Below, one piece after another: positions 44,846 to 53,607 of a stretch of DNA of 64,000 nt. Origin of the DNA: Sphingopyxis sp. MSC1_008 (GTDB lineage Bacteria; Pseudomonadota; Alphaproteobacteria; Sphingomonadales; Sphingomonadaceae); contig NZ_JALPRD010000003.1 of the NCBI RefSeq assembly GCF_023197165.1, positions 428,235-492,234 on the forward strand, in the 5' to 3' direction. Numbering within the stretch: position 1 is the stretch's first letter; each line of letters opens with the position of its first letter. The notes beneath the pieces were generated by a model. It was not told where the DNA came from. It was given only the letters and a program-made list of their open reading frames with translations, and did not search any database. A program made the translations under genes and the position numbers.

Positions 44846-45792
44846 GGCGCGATCGCCAACCCGTCGCCATTCTTCCCCGCGGCGATCCGGCGCAGAACTT
44901 CGCCGCTCGCGACGTCGATCTCGGCAACCTTGTCGTGCCCTGTTTCGGCCGCATAGAGCCGCTTCGAATCCGCGCTAAAGAGCAAAGTAACCTGCCCCTT
45001 GGCCTGCTCGCCCGATACCTTGATCGTCCGCACCAGCGCACGCGTTTCGGCGTCGAACAGGCTGATCGTGCCCGCCGCGATATTGCTTGTCGCGACCAGC
45101 TTGCCGTCGGGGCTCGCCAGCACACGGATCGCGACGGGGTCGACCGGCTGCTCGGCGATCTTCCTGCCGGTCTTGGTATCCCAGATCGACACCCGCGGCG
45201 CATCGAGATCGCCGACCCACAATTCGCGCCCACCTTTGGTAAGCGCCAGCCCTTCAGGCTTGCCGCCGATGGTCAGGTCGCGCAGCTTCTTCGCGGTTTT
45301 GAGGTCGAGCACGCTCACCGTCCCCGCCGCGATATTCGCGGTGTAGGCAGTGCGGTTGTCGGGCGCGACGACGATCATATGCGTGCCCTTCTGCCCCGTC
45401 GAAATAGACGTCAGCTTGCCATCGGGCGCGACCACCGCGACCGACTCGCTTCCTTCGGTCGTCGCGACCAGCCGCCCGTCGGACAGCCACAGCAGCCCGT
45501 GCGGTCGCTGGTTGGGGCTGAGGTCGATCGTCCTCACCTTGGTCCGGTTCGCAACATCGAACACGTCGATCGTCGTGCTGCCATAGGCGACGACCGCCGC
45601 CTGCTTGCCGTCGGGCGAAATCGCAATCTCGTGCGGCATCTTGCCCGTCGGCAGCCGCGCCAGCTCCTCGCCCGATGCCAGCGCGATGACGCTCAGCGTA
45701 TCCTCGCCCTTGTTGCCGACGAGCAAGGTTTCGGCCCCTGCGGGCGCGGCGAGCAACAGCGTGCAAAGGACGGCGGCGATGGTGCGGCGCAT
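44842..45792 (-). CDS. Exported YncE-like beta-propeller protein
   Basis: A 316-residue protein with a signal peptide (MRRTIAAVLCTLLLAAPAGA) and seven repeats of about 42 residues of the YVTN/PQQ-propeller kind, seen as (V/I)ISPDGK...AAVVAYG...IDVFD, GKLTSI, TAYTANIAAGTVSVLDLKT and so on. It is periplasmic and probably a binding or scaffold protein rather than an enzyme. It overlaps the aminotransferase end by 4 bp and diverges from the 48-residue peptide gene. Confidence 0.85.
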   Translation of the reverse strand: MRRTIAAVLCTLLLAAPAGAETLLVGNKGEDTLSVIALASGEELARLPTGKMPHEIAISPDGKQAAVVAYGSTTIDVFDVANRTKVRTIDLSPNQRPHGLLWLSDGRLVATTEGSESVAVVAPDGKLTSISTGQKGTHMIVVAPDNRTAYTANIAAGTVSVLDLKTAKKLRDLTIGGKPEGLALTKGGRELWVGDLDAPRVSIWDTKTGRKIAEQPVDPVAIRVLASPDGKLVATSNIAAGTISLFDAETRALVRTIKVSGEQAKGQVTLLFSADSKRLYAAETGHDKVAEIDVASGEVLRRIAAGKNGDGLAIAP

Positions 45793-45966
45793 GGCAGGTC
45801 TCCCGGTTTCGACGTCACCACCCTATCCCCGGCGCATCCCGCCGCAACCCCGCTTCGACCAGCGACATGGCCCCGATTACGATAAGTTAACTGGGAAGCG
45901 CGCCCGCGCCTTCCTAGCCATGTTCCGGGCGGCAGGTCGCGCCGCCGATCAGGACAGGAGGGGAAT

Positions 45967-46113
45967 ATGGGTCTGCCAACCATCGATATCGAGGCGCTGC
46001 CTTTGCTCGAAACCGCGGTCGGACTGTTCGGCTCGCTGATGGGCGAAAGTGCATCGTCGGGGTCGTCGGTGTTCGAACTCGCCGTTGCTATCGCGCTGAT
46101 CGTATACGACTGA
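45967..46113 (+). CDS. 48-residue peptide gene (possible modified-peptide precursor)
   Basis: ATG 45967 follows ACAGGAGGGGAAT, among the strongest ribosome sites in the window. The peptide begins MGLPTIDIEALPLLETAVGL, continues with a Gly/Ser-rich middle (ESASSGSS) and ends in the hydrophobic AVAIALIVYD. It has no signal peptide. It is followed by a strong hairpin and two large genes on the same strand. The size, high translation signal, hairpin and partner genes resemble a RiPP precursor locus. No known leader was recognised, so a small membrane-active or regulatory peptide is equally possible. Confidence 0.65.
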   Translation: MGLPTIDIEALPLLETAVGLFGSLMGESASSGSSVFELAVAIALIVYD

Positions 46114-46121
46114 GCTGCGGC

Positions 46122-46161
46122 GGGAACGGAGGGCGCCACCAACCCGGCGCCCTTCGTTCCC
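46122..46161 (+). terminator. Long hairpin between peptide gene and downstream genes
   Basis: A 16-bp stem, GGGAACGGAGGGCGCC (46122-46137) with GGCGCCCTTCGTTCCC (46146-46161), contains one G-T pair around an 8-base loop. No T run follows, so it may be a partial terminator or an mRNA-stabilising structure. It would give high peptide and low enzyme levels. Confidence 0.65.
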
Positions 46162-46172
46162 CGCGTTTCGCG

Positions 46173-47243
46173 ATGCCCATCATGTCATCCCGCCATGACC
46201 ATTTTCCCCACGCCGATGTCGCGCGCCGTCTGGCGATCCGCCGCGGGGTCTCAAATCTCGACGCCGCGTGGCGATCGGCCGACACCGCGCCCGACGGGCT
46301 GCTGACCGCCATCGCGGCGCTCGCCGATGCCCCCGCCGATGTCGCGATCGCGCGCCTTCTTCCGTGGCTCTCCGACACCGAGTGGCTCCGCGGCCGGCTC
46401 GATCAGGCGCTGGCGTTGCTCACCGCCGACCCCTTTGCGCGCCCGCCACTGCGGATGGTGGGCGGCAGCGATGGCGGCGGGCTCGTCCTCGCCGATCGCG
46501 GCGCGATCCGCCTGACGCTCCAGCTCCGGCCGTTCACCGCGAAGAGCGCCGCGTCCGGCAGCGCGGTCTTCGTCCCTGGCCACGCGGCAATCCAAGTCCT
46601 CGTCGGCGGCGGCGCAGAGCTTCGCGCGCACGGCGTGGCGGTCAGCGCAGCCGAGGAAGCCGGTGCGTTCACCGCCCAGGGCGCCGCGCTATGCCGCACC
46701 CAGCCGCCGCGTCCGTTGCGGACTGGCGAGACGCTGATCCTCGACACCGCGCGCCAAAGCTTCACGCTTCAGGGCGCTGGCAGCGACATCCTCTTCCTTG
46801 AACTCACCGTCCAGCCGCCCTCATGCCTCCCGATCCGCGCCTATGACATCGAAAGCGGCCGCCTGACCCATGTCAGCGCCTCGCGCCGCGACAGCAGCTT
46901 CCGCCAGATGGCGCTCGCGCTGCTGCGCCAGCTCGGCCGCACCGACGCCGCGCCGCTCTTCATCGCCGAGACGGCAAGCGAGGACTTCGCCGCGCGCTGG
47001 AACGCGATGCGCGAACTGGTCGTGCTCGACCCTGCGGCCGCGCGCCAGCCGCTCGCACGCATGGGGACATCGGATCCGCATCCCGAAGTGCGCGCCGCCG
47101 CGGCCGCGACCTGCGGGCTGATTTTCCCGCCTTCCGGTGAGACGGGGCGGGAAGGGGGCGGAGGGACGGGGTCTTGCACAAGCCCGGCACCTTCCGCCCC
47201 CGAATTTTCGGACAAGGTCGCGGACGCGCCATGCCCCGCCTGA
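46173..47243 (+). CDS. Unknown protein with beta-rich core and HEAT-like C-terminus
   Basis: A 356-residue protein of no family I can name. Residues 1-85 are helical, 90-215 a beta-rich cupin-like core without the metal-binding histidines, and 235-315 helical repeats (FRQMALALLRQLGRTDAAPLF, HPEVRAAAAATCG) like HEAT repeats. The last 35 residues are Gly/Ser/Pro-rich. ATG 46173 and 46182 are possible starts. It has the same overall layout as the next protein, whose histidines are kept. It overlaps that gene by 13 bp. A non-catalytic partner that binds the 48-residue peptide is a guess. Confidence 0.6.
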   Translation: MPIMSSRHDHFPHADVARRLAIRRGVSNLDAAWRSADTAPDGLLTAIAALADAPADVAIARLLPWLSDTEWLRGRLDQALALLTADPFARPPLRMVGGSDGGGLVLADRGAIRLTLQLRPFTAKSAASGSAVFVPGHAAIQVLVGGGAELRAHGVAVSAAEEAGAFTAQGAALCRTQPPRPLRTGETLILDTARQSFTLQGAGSDILFLELTVQPPSCLPIRAYDIESGRLTHVSASRRDSSFRQMALALLRQLGRTDAAPLFIAETASEDFAARWNAMRELVVLDPAAARQPLARMGTSDPHPEVRAAAAATCGLIFPPSGETGREGGGGTGSCTSPAPSAPEFSDKVADAPCPA

Positions 47244-48115
47244 TCGATCCGCCCGCGGGCCCCGCACTCGATATCGAAGAGGTCACCGCCCGCCTCGACG
47301 AAAGCGGCGTCGACCTCACCGACGAAGCGAGCGTCGCCCACTGCACCCACCTCCTCGCCGGCCTGTCACGCAACCGCGATTTCCTCGCCGACCGCGTCAT
47401 CGCCGCGCTCAAGGCGAGCTACACCGACCAGCTCGAGCTCAACCGCTATACGGCGCAGGTCTTCCTCCTCCACCGCAGCCCGCGCGGCTTTTACCTCCGC
47501 GCCAATATGTGGCCGTCTGAGCGCGACGCCGCTTTCGCCGCGAGCGGCCCCGCGGCCTTCTCCTACGGCGTCCCGCACGACCATAATTTCAGCTTCCTCA
47601 CCGCGGGCTATTTCGGCCCCGGCTATGTCAGCGACTATTATGATTACGACCCCGAAACCGTCGACGGCCGTCTCGGCGAGTCGCTGAACCTGAAATTCGT
47701 CGAACGCCACAGCCTAAGCCATGGCAAGCTGATGCTCTACCACGCCCACCGCGACATCCACAGCCAGCTCCCGCCCGAAAGCCTCTCGGTGAGCCTCAAC
47801 ATCATGGACGAGGGCGAGCATGTCCCCTGGCGCGACCAATATATCGTCGACCTCGAACACGGCACGATCGCGAAGCGCCCGACGCTGACGAGCAGCGAAA
47901 TGCTGCTCCGCTGCGCGGTGCATTTGACCGAGAACGGGCGGGATGTCGCCGAACAGTTCGCGAAGACGCATCCGGTACCGCGCGTGCGTGCGAATGCGAT
48001 TGGAGCGCTGGCGGCGGTGGCGGAGGGTGACGCGAATATTGCGGTGCTGGAGCGGGGGATGGGGGATTGCGATGCGCGGGTCCGGGCCGATTGCGCGCGA
48101 TGGCTGTCTGAATGA
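47231..48115 (+). CDS. Cupin-like protein with HEAT-type tail, putative metal-dependent oxygenase
   Basis: A 294-residue protein. After a helical N-terminus (LTDEASVAHCTHLLAGLSRN) comes a beta-rich core with SYGVPHDHNFSFLTAGYFGP (HxH) near residues 114-133, HSLSHGKLMLYHAHRDIHSQ near 177-196 and LNIMDEGEH. This is a plausible cupin metal site. The C-terminal 65 residues (RVRANAIGALAAVAEGDANI, ARVRADCARWL) are HEAT-like. It could hydroxylate or oxidise a peptide or protein side chain; this is inferred from the fold pattern and the nearby peptide gene. I do not know a named family. Confidence 0.6.
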   Translation: MPRLIDPPAGPALDIEEVTARLDESGVDLTDEASVAHCTHLLAGLSRNRDFLADRVIAALKASYTDQLELNRYTAQVFLLHRSPRGFYLRANMWPSERDAAFAASGPAAFSYGVPHDHNFSFLTAGYFGPGYVSDYYDYDPETVDGRLGESLNLKFVERHSLSHGKLMLYHAHRDIHSQLPPESLSVSLNIMDEGEHVPWRDQYIVDLEHGTIAKRPTLTSSEMLLRCAVHLTENGRDVAEQFAKTHPVPRVRANAIGALAAVAEGDANIAVLERGMGDCDARVRADCARWLSE

Positions 48116-48135
48116 TGGCGGTGAGCGACGAAAGT

Positions 48136-49335
48136 CTAATTGTCGGAGGCGATCATCGCTCCGTCGGTTAGGTCTTCCAGATTTTTTTCGGCAAAAAAGG
48201 CTTCATTGATTTCCAGCAGATACGCCGGCTTCTTCCGCAATCCGACCTCATGCCGTTCGACGAGGTCGACCAGCCGTTCGCCATCGATGAGCGTAATCGG
48301 CGCGGCTCCCGGAAAAAGGGCAGCCTCTTCGACACCTTTCGCGAAGCGCCCCAGCGTGATCAATGTTCCACGAATTGCGCCATGATAGGGCAGTGCACCA
48401 CGTAGCTGGTCGATCAAGGGGCGGCGAACTGTTAGCTCGCTTCGCTTGACCTGCACTACTTCCTTGATTTCGGTGATTCCGAACTGGAAATTGGCGACGA
48501 CATCGACGCCCTTGTCTCCGCTCTGTTTCGTGACCTGAACATTTTCATAGTCCATCGCTTCGAGCAACTCCTTGACGAAATGCTCAAAAGCACGGCCGAC
48601 CAGCGCTTCGCGCGCCACCTTGTTGTGCGCGGCTATCGCTGATGCAGCGTCGATCTCGCTCGGCGACGGGCCGATGACTTTTTGTTCTGCCGGCGAAACC
48701 TGCTCGCCAAGGGCTTTCAGATAGGTGCGACCCGCTTCGGACAGAGAATAGCGATTGCCGTCGCGATCCACCAAACCGCGCTCGACCAGATTGAGCAGAC
48801 GACGGCGCAGCGTATCTTTGATCATCGACAGGCTGGTAATTTTCGACACCTGCGCCAGATAATTGCCCCAGTCATCGAGCAGGTCGCTGCGTTTTGCCGA
48901 TGCTTTTTCCGCGAGCAGCGCCAATATGCGGGGCAACCCTTCGTTCCTGTCGAGCTCTTCGACTAGCGTGGCGTCATCGGCCAGAAAGGCATTGCTGCGA
49001 TCGGTGAGGCGATACACGCCTTGCTCCTGCGCCAGCAGCCCGGCTGAATTGATCAGAAGATAATTGCCATAGACATGGCGGGGATTGGTCCGCTTACCGC
49101 TCGCCGCCCACAGCTTCCGCGCCAGCCGCGCGTGCTCGCCGTCCAGCCGTTCGGGAATCCATGTATCGGGATCGGTCCAGTCGACCGGCGACTGCGGTGT
49201 TCCGGTCAGCTCCATCAACTTGTTGTGTAGGTCGAGTACCAGGGGTACGGGCTCGTCCGCCCATGCGCGCACGCAAGCCCGAAGATCGCTGTAGAGCGGG
49301 AACAGCGGCGTCCGGACAAGATATTTCACTGTCAT
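48136..49335 (-). CDS. Mrr-like restriction endonuclease
   Basis: A 399-residue protein. Residues 100-250 hold a winged-helix Mrr_N-like part (MIKDTLRRRLLNLVERGLVD, then YSLSEAGRTYLKALGEQ). Residues 270-370 are a PD-(D/E)xK nuclease with KQSGDKGVDVVANFQFG followed by EVVQVKR (D...QxK). Mrr proteins cut methylated DNA, so this is a probable stand-alone type IV defence gene. No methylase or partner is adjacent. Start 49335 is used; 49404 and 49377 are alternative in-frame ATGs. Confidence 0.85.
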   Translation of the reverse strand: MTVKYLVRTPLFPLYSDLRACVRAWADEPVPLVLDLHNKLMELTGTPQSPVDWTDPDTWIPERLDGEHARLARKLWAASGKRTNPRHVYGNYLLINSAGLLAQEQGVYRLTDRSNAFLADDATLVEELDRNEGLPRILALLAEKASAKRSDLLDDWGNYLAQVSKITSLSMIKDTLRRRLLNLVERGLVDRDGNRYSLSEAGRTYLKALGEQVSPAEQKVIGPSPSEIDAASAIAAHNKVAREALVGRAFEHFVKELLEAMDYENVQVTKQSGDKGVDVVANFQFGITEIKEVVQVKRSELTVRRPLIDQLRGALPYHGAIRGTLITLGRFAKGVEEAALFPGAAPITLIDGERLVDLVERHEVGLRKKPAYLLEINEAFFAEKNLEDLTDGAMIASDN

Positions 49336-49737
49336 ATTGTGCCCGCGCCTTGATCCCACCTCACCCGGCGCCGTCATGCCGGTGCCTGAAGACCGACGCA
49401 ACATGAGATGGAACCAAATTTAGGCTTTCCTACATTATTCCGCCATGTCAGCTTTTTGCCCCTTCGTTCTTTGACTCGTCGGATCCGCTACCTGCCGCTG
49501 CGCGAATCTCGCGTAAGCGTGCAACCTTCGCGATGTTTAGTCGGCCCACGCCGTGGATGACCTTCACGATCTTTGCGCTCGTCCTAAAGCGACAAAGGAA
49601 ACAGTTTCACACCGCACGTCGGCGTCTCTTGTCTCCTTTAAGGCCGCAAAAGTCACAAAACCGACCCGCGCATGCGGGGCTTTTGTGGCTTTAAGACCCT
49701 GCTGACAGCGGCGCTTTCGCCTGCTAGTGCGCCCCGC
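49336..49737. other. Intergenic region with leader hairpin upstream of lepA
   Basis: About 400 bp without a supported gene, and AT-richer than the flanks at 49420-49470. An imperfect stem-loop (TTAAGGCCGCAAAAGTC at 49638-49654 with GGCTTTTGTGGCTTTAA at 49678-49694) lies 45 bp before the lepA start, possibly a leader structure. A lepA promoter should lie here, but no box was clear. Confidence 0.45.
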
Positions 49738-51561
49738 ATGACCACGCCTTTGTCCCATATCCGCAATTTTTCGATCATCGCGCACATCGACCATGGCAAG
49801 TCGACGCTTGCCGACCGGCTCATCCAGTTCACGGGCGGGCTGACCGCGCGCGAGATGTCGGCACAAGTCCTTGATAATATGGACATCGAGAAGGAGCGTG
49901 GGATCACGATCAAGGCGCAGACGGTGCGCCTGTCGTACAAGGCGCATGATGGTGAGACGTATGAGCTCAACCTGATGGACACGCCCGGCCACGTCGACTT
50001 CGCTTATGAAGTGTCGCGGTCGCTCGCGGCGTGCGAGGGCGCGCTGCTCGTCGTCGACGCGGCGCAGGGGGTCGAGGCGCAGACGCTCGCGAACGTCTAT
50101 CAGTCGATCGAGCACGACCATGAAATCGTGCCGGTGATCAACAAGATCGACCTGCCCGCGGCCGATGTCGACAAGGTGAAGGCCGAGATCGAGGATATCA
50201 TCGGGCTGCCCGCCGACGACGCGGTGCTCGCCAGCGCGAAGGCTGGCATCGGCATCGAGGAAGCGCTGGAAGCGATCGTCACGCGCATCCCGCCGCCGAA
50301 GGGCGACGCGACCGCGCCGCTCGTCGCGATGCTCGTCGACAGCTGGTACGACCCGTACCTAGGCGTCGTCATCCTGATCCGCGTGATCGACGGCGTGCTG
50401 AAAAAAGGTCAGCAGATCAAGTTCATGCAGGCGGGCACCACCCATCTGATCGACCGCGTCGGCTGTTTCACGCCCAAGATCGAGCAGCTCAGCGAACTCG
50501 GCCCCGGCGAAATCGGTTTCATCACCGCGCAGATCAAGGACGTCGCGCAGGCGCGCGTCGGCGACACCGTCACCGACGCCAAGAAGCCCGCGGCCAAGGC
50601 GCTGCCGGGGTTCAAGGAAGTCCAGCCCGTCGTCTTTTGCGGCATGTTCCCGACCGACGCCAACGACTTCGAGAAGCTCCGCGAAAGCATCCAGAAGCTC
50701 CGCCTCAACGACGCGAGCTTCTCGTTCGAAATGGAAAGCAGTGCGGCGCTCGGCTTCGGCTTCCGCTGCGGCTTCCTCGGCCTCCTCCACCTCGAGATCA
50801 TCCAGGAGCGGCTGACCCGCGAGTATGACCTCGACCTGATCACCACCGCGCCGTCGGTGGTGTACAAGCTCAAGCTCGGCCATACGAAGAATGAGGCGGC
50901 GAAGGAGATCGAGCTCCACAACCCCGCCGACATGCCCGACCCGAACCGCATCGACGAGATCCAAGAACCGTGGATCGAGGCGGTGATCTATGTCCCCGAC
51001 GAATATCTCGGCCCGATCCTGAAGCTGTGCCAGGACCGCCGCGGGGTGCAGAAGAACCTGACTTATGTGGGCGGCCGCGCGCAGATCACCTATGAACTGC
51101 CGCTCAACGAAGTCGTGTTCGATTTCTATGACCGGCTAAAGAGCATCAGCCGCGGTTACGCCAGCTTCGACTATCACCAGATCGGCCACCGCCCCGGCGA
51201 GCTCGTCAAGATGAGCATCCTCGTCAACAACGAGCCGGTCGACGCGCTGAGCATGATCGTCCACCGCGGCACTGCCGAGACGCGCGGCCGCGGCATGTGC
51301 GAGCGGCTGAAGGACCTGATCCCGCGCCACATGTTCAAAATCCCGATCCAGGCCGCGATCGGCGGTAAGGTGATCGCCCGCGAAACAATCGCCGCGCTGC
51401 GCAAGGACGTGACCGCCAAATGCTATGGCGGCGACGCGACCCGCAAGAAGAAGCTGCTGGAGAAACAAAAGGAAGGCAAAAAGCGGATGCGCGAGTACGG
51501 CAACGTGAACATCCCGCAGGAAGCCTTCATTGCGGCGCTCCGTATGGGCGACGACGCCTAA
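49738..51561 (+). CDS. lepA: Elongation factor 4 (LepA)
   Basis: Ribosome-dependent GTPase that back-translocates stalled ribosomes or helps subunit assembly. It has 607 residues, the normal length. AHIDHGKST (G1), DTPGHVDF (G3), NKIDLP (G4) and the family C-terminal domain with [15 protein letters not shown] and [13 protein letters not shown] are visible. ATG 49738 gives the conserved start [19 protein letters not shown]. Confidence 0.97.
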   Translation: MTTPLSHIRNFSIIAHIDHGKSTLADRLIQFTGGLTAREMSAQVLDNMDIEKERGITIKAQTVRLSYKAHDGETYELNLMDTPGHVDFAYEVSRSLAACEGALLVVDAAQGVEAQTLANVYQSIEHDHEIVPVINKIDLPAADVDKVKAEIEDIIGLPADDAVLASAKAGIGIEEALEAIVTRIPPPKGDATAPLVAMLVDSWYDPYLGVVILIRVIDGVLKKGQQIKFMQAGTTHLIDRVGCFTPKIEQLSELGPGEIGFITAQIKDVAQARVGDTVTDAKKPAAKALPGFKEVQPVVFCGMFPTDANDFEKLRESIQKLRLNDASFSFEMESSAALGFGFRCGFLGLLHLEIIQERLTREYDLDLITTAPSVVYKLKLGHTKNEAAKEIELHNPADMPDPNRIDEIQEPWIEAVIYVPDEYLGPILKLCQDRRGVQKNLTYVGGRAQITYELPLNEVVFDFYDRLKSISRGYASFDYHQIGHRPGELVKMSILVNNEPVDALSMIVHRGTAETRGRGMCERLKDLIPRHMFKIPIQAAIGGKVIARETIAALRKDVTAKCYGGDATRKKKLLEKQKEGKKRMREYGNVNIPQEAFIAALRMGDDA

Positions 51562-51583
51562 TCTGCTTTTTCATCAAAGCAGA
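51562..51583 (+). terminator. Short hairpin after lepA
   Basis: TCTGCTTT (51562-51569) pairs with AAAGCAGA (51576-51583) around TTCATC, directly after the lepA stop. It is weak because no T run follows, but it is well placed. Confidence 0.5.
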
Positions 51584-51706
51584 AATAGGGCAGGTGGGCG
51601 GATCAGGCGAAGCTGCGGGGCAGCTTCGACCGCCCGCCCGGATGCGAGAACGCCGCACCGTGTCAGGGCGGGGCGACGAAGGGGGAGGTGTGACGGCGCG
51701 GGGCGC

Positions 51707-52048
51707 CTACATCTCGATCGTGATGCGCACTTTCGACGGGGTGGTGCCCGCGGCGTGGGCGATTTCGGCGCGCATGCGGGTGACGAGGTCCGACAGATGG
51801 TCGCCGCCCGGCGCGCTGTCGCGGCTCAAGAGCTCGGTGGGCGAGGTGCCGAGAAGATCGGCGAGCGCCTGCAGCCGCGCAAGCCGTGGGCGCGAGCGGC
51901 CCTGTTCCCAATAGCAGATCGAGGTGACGGTGACGCCGAGCCGGCCGGCGATATCGGTCTTGCTGAGCCCCCTTGCCTGACGCAGCCGCGCGAGACGGTC
52001 GCCGAGCACTTCATAGCGTGTGCTGCTGTCCGGGTGGGCGTGGATCAC
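51707..52048 (-). CDS. XRE-family regulator
   Basis: A 113-residue protein with a Cro/CI-type helix-turn-helix at residues 12-66: GDRLARLRQARGLSKTDIAG, then TSICYWEQGRSRPRLARLQ. The C-terminal 40 residues are helical. The start is GTG 52048, with AAAAGG upstream; a longer frame from TTG 52090 is possible. It is divergent from the GNAT gene at 52248, and direct repeats lie between them. Confidence 0.85.
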   Translation of the reverse strand: MIHAHPDSSTRYEVLGDRLARLRQARGLSKTDIAGRLGVTVTSICYWEQGRSRPRLARLQALADLLGTSPTELLSRDSAPGGDHLSDLVTRMRAEIAHAAGTTPSKVRITIEM

Positions 52049-52141
52049 AGACGTGCAACCTTTTCGACTTCGAGGTGCAACATTTACCAAAGTTAAGGGT
52101 GGTTAGGCTTTCAACATTTCACCGATTTGGGGCGGCGAATA

Positions 52142-52182
52142 TACGCAATCCGATTTGCGTAGTCCGATATGCGTAGTCCGAT
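52142..52182. repeat. Short direct and inverted repeats, possible operator
   Basis: TGCGTAGTCCGAT occurs twice, at 52156-52168 and 52170-52182 (14-bp period). ACGCAATCCGATTTGCGT at 52143-52160 forms an overlapping dyad. The site lies between the XRE-type regulator (52048) and the GNAT gene (52248), where a regulator would bind. Confidence 0.6.
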
Positions 52183-52247
52183 GAATCGGCGGACGGATTG
52201 CGGGTGGCGCGCGGCGCTCCTATCGTGCGCAGACTGGGAGGTCGCCG

Positions 52248-52883
52248 ATGACCGGAACGGACAGGCCGGCGCGATTGGCGCCGCGGATCGAGGATATCGC
52301 GGTGCATTGCGCGCTGAACGACGGCACCGCGGTGTGCCTGCGCACGATTACCCCCGACGATGCGCCGCTGATCCGCGAGGGGATTGCGAAGCTGTCGGCA
52401 GAGTCGCGCTATCTGCGCTTTTTCTCGCCCGCGCCGGTGCTGCCCGATGCGGTGGTCGCGCGGCTCGCCGATGTCGACGGGCACGACCATATCGCGTGGG
52501 GCGCGATCTGTACCGAATGTCCGGGGCAGCCGCCGATCGGCGCGGTGCATGCGGTGCGTCACTGCCACGACGGGCGGGTCGGTGAATTTTCGGTCGCGGT
52601 GCTCGATGCATTTCAGGGGCGAGGGCTGGCGCGGATGATGACCGCGGCGCTGCTTGTCCATTGCCACGCCGAGGGGCTCGACGTGCTCGACGTGCATATG
52701 CTGTCGGAAAATGCCGCGGCGCGGCGGCTGGTGAAATCGCTGGATGCGGCGTGGGCAGGCGAATCGGCGGGGGTCGCCGACTATAAGCTCGACGTCGCGG
52801 CGGGGATCGCGGCGCTGCGCGCCGATGGCGATGCGCCGGGGGTGCACGATGTGCTGCGCGTGCTCGAGGAGGCCGGGGGCTAG
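52248..52883 (+). CDS. GNAT-family acetyltransferase
   Basis: A 211-residue GNAT protein. LRTITPDDAPLIREGIAKLS and YLRFFSPAPVL are typical of the Pat-like protein acetyltransferase GNAT domain. The CoA motif lies in VAVLDAFQGRGLARMMTAAL (QGRGL) near residues 110-130. GGGAGGTCGCCG precedes the ATG. Protein or small-molecule acetylation is inferred; the target is unknown. Confidence 0.85.
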   Translation: MTGTDRPARLAPRIEDIAVHCALNDGTAVCLRTITPDDAPLIREGIAKLSAESRYLRFFSPAPVLPDAVVARLADVDGHDHIAWGAICTECPGQPPIGAVHAVRHCHDGRVGEFSVAVLDAFQGRGLARMMTAALLVHCHAEGLDVLDVHMLSENAAARRLVKSLDAAWAGESAGVADYKLDVAAGIAALRADGDAPGVHDVLRVLEEAGG

Positions 52884-53043
52884 TCCCTCCCGCCGCCCTG
52901 GGTCGCTGGTGGCGGCGGAAGGGTGGTCCGTGAAATGGTTCGCTGAAAGCGAGTTCCCGTCCCATTTAGGGTCAATATCCGGAAATGGACGGGGCGGTGG
53001 TGATCGAGATCACAGGTCTGCAAAAAATAGGCTGCGCAAGATA

Positions 53044-53071
53044 AAGGGCGCCGGAATCCACCGGCGCCCTT
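53044..53071 (-). terminator. Terminator of the small lipoprotein gene
   Basis: Perfect 11-bp stem AAGGGCGCCGG / CCGGCGCCCTT with a 6-base loop, followed on the minus strand by TATCTTG. It lies 28 bp after the lipoprotein stop. Confidence 0.75.
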
Positions 53072-53098
53072 CACCCTGCCCTTTAGGGGAGGCAGCCC

Positions 53099-53389
53099 TT
53101 ATTTCTTGGCGGGGTCGGCGGGTGCCGTGGCGGGGGCACCGACTTCCGACGGAGCGATCTCGCCATTGTCGTCCATCGCGTTGGCCTTTTCCTCGCCGGC
53201 GGCTTCGACAGCGTCGGCCTTCGCTTCGGTTGCTTCCTTCGCCGCGCCCTCGGGCATCGCGTCGGCCTGCTCGTCGATCACGTCGGCCTTGGCTTCGGCC
53301 TGATCCTCGACCTTGTCGGCAGCCGGGCTCTGGCAAGCGCCGAGTGCGAGGGCCGAGGTGGCGGCGAGGGTGATGAACATCTTACGCAT
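53099..53389 (-). CDS. Small acidic lipoprotein
   Basis: A 96-residue lipoprotein. The signal MRKMFITLAATSALALGAC has lipobox ALGAC. The mature part is built from Ala/Glu/Asp/Lys-rich heptad-like stretches (KVEDQAEAKADVIDEQADAM, KEATEAKADAVEAAGEEK), so it is probably a coiled coil in the envelope. TTTGGGAGTC precedes the start at 53389; the frame to 53461 is not supported. A clear terminator follows. Confidence 0.8.
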   Translation of the reverse strand: MRKMFITLAATSALALGACQSPAADKVEDQAEAKADVIDEQADAMPEGAAKEATEAKADAVEAAGEEKANAMDDNGEIAPSEVGAPATAPADPAKK

Positions 53390-53607
53390 ATTGAATGACT
53401 CCCAAAGTTGACTTGGGGGCTTAACGCGGGGTGAACGGAAGGGTTGCAACGAAATCATCATCGCATTGGAATATCACATATTTCTTTTTCCGAGATCGGG
53501 TCTGAGTGGGGTCACTAGCGAGGTATTAACCCCGCCGCGGCTAATGTGCTCCGACGCTACGGCCATTTTCGGGGTACGCCGGGATATCAGCGAGGGGGTC
53601 GACGGTC

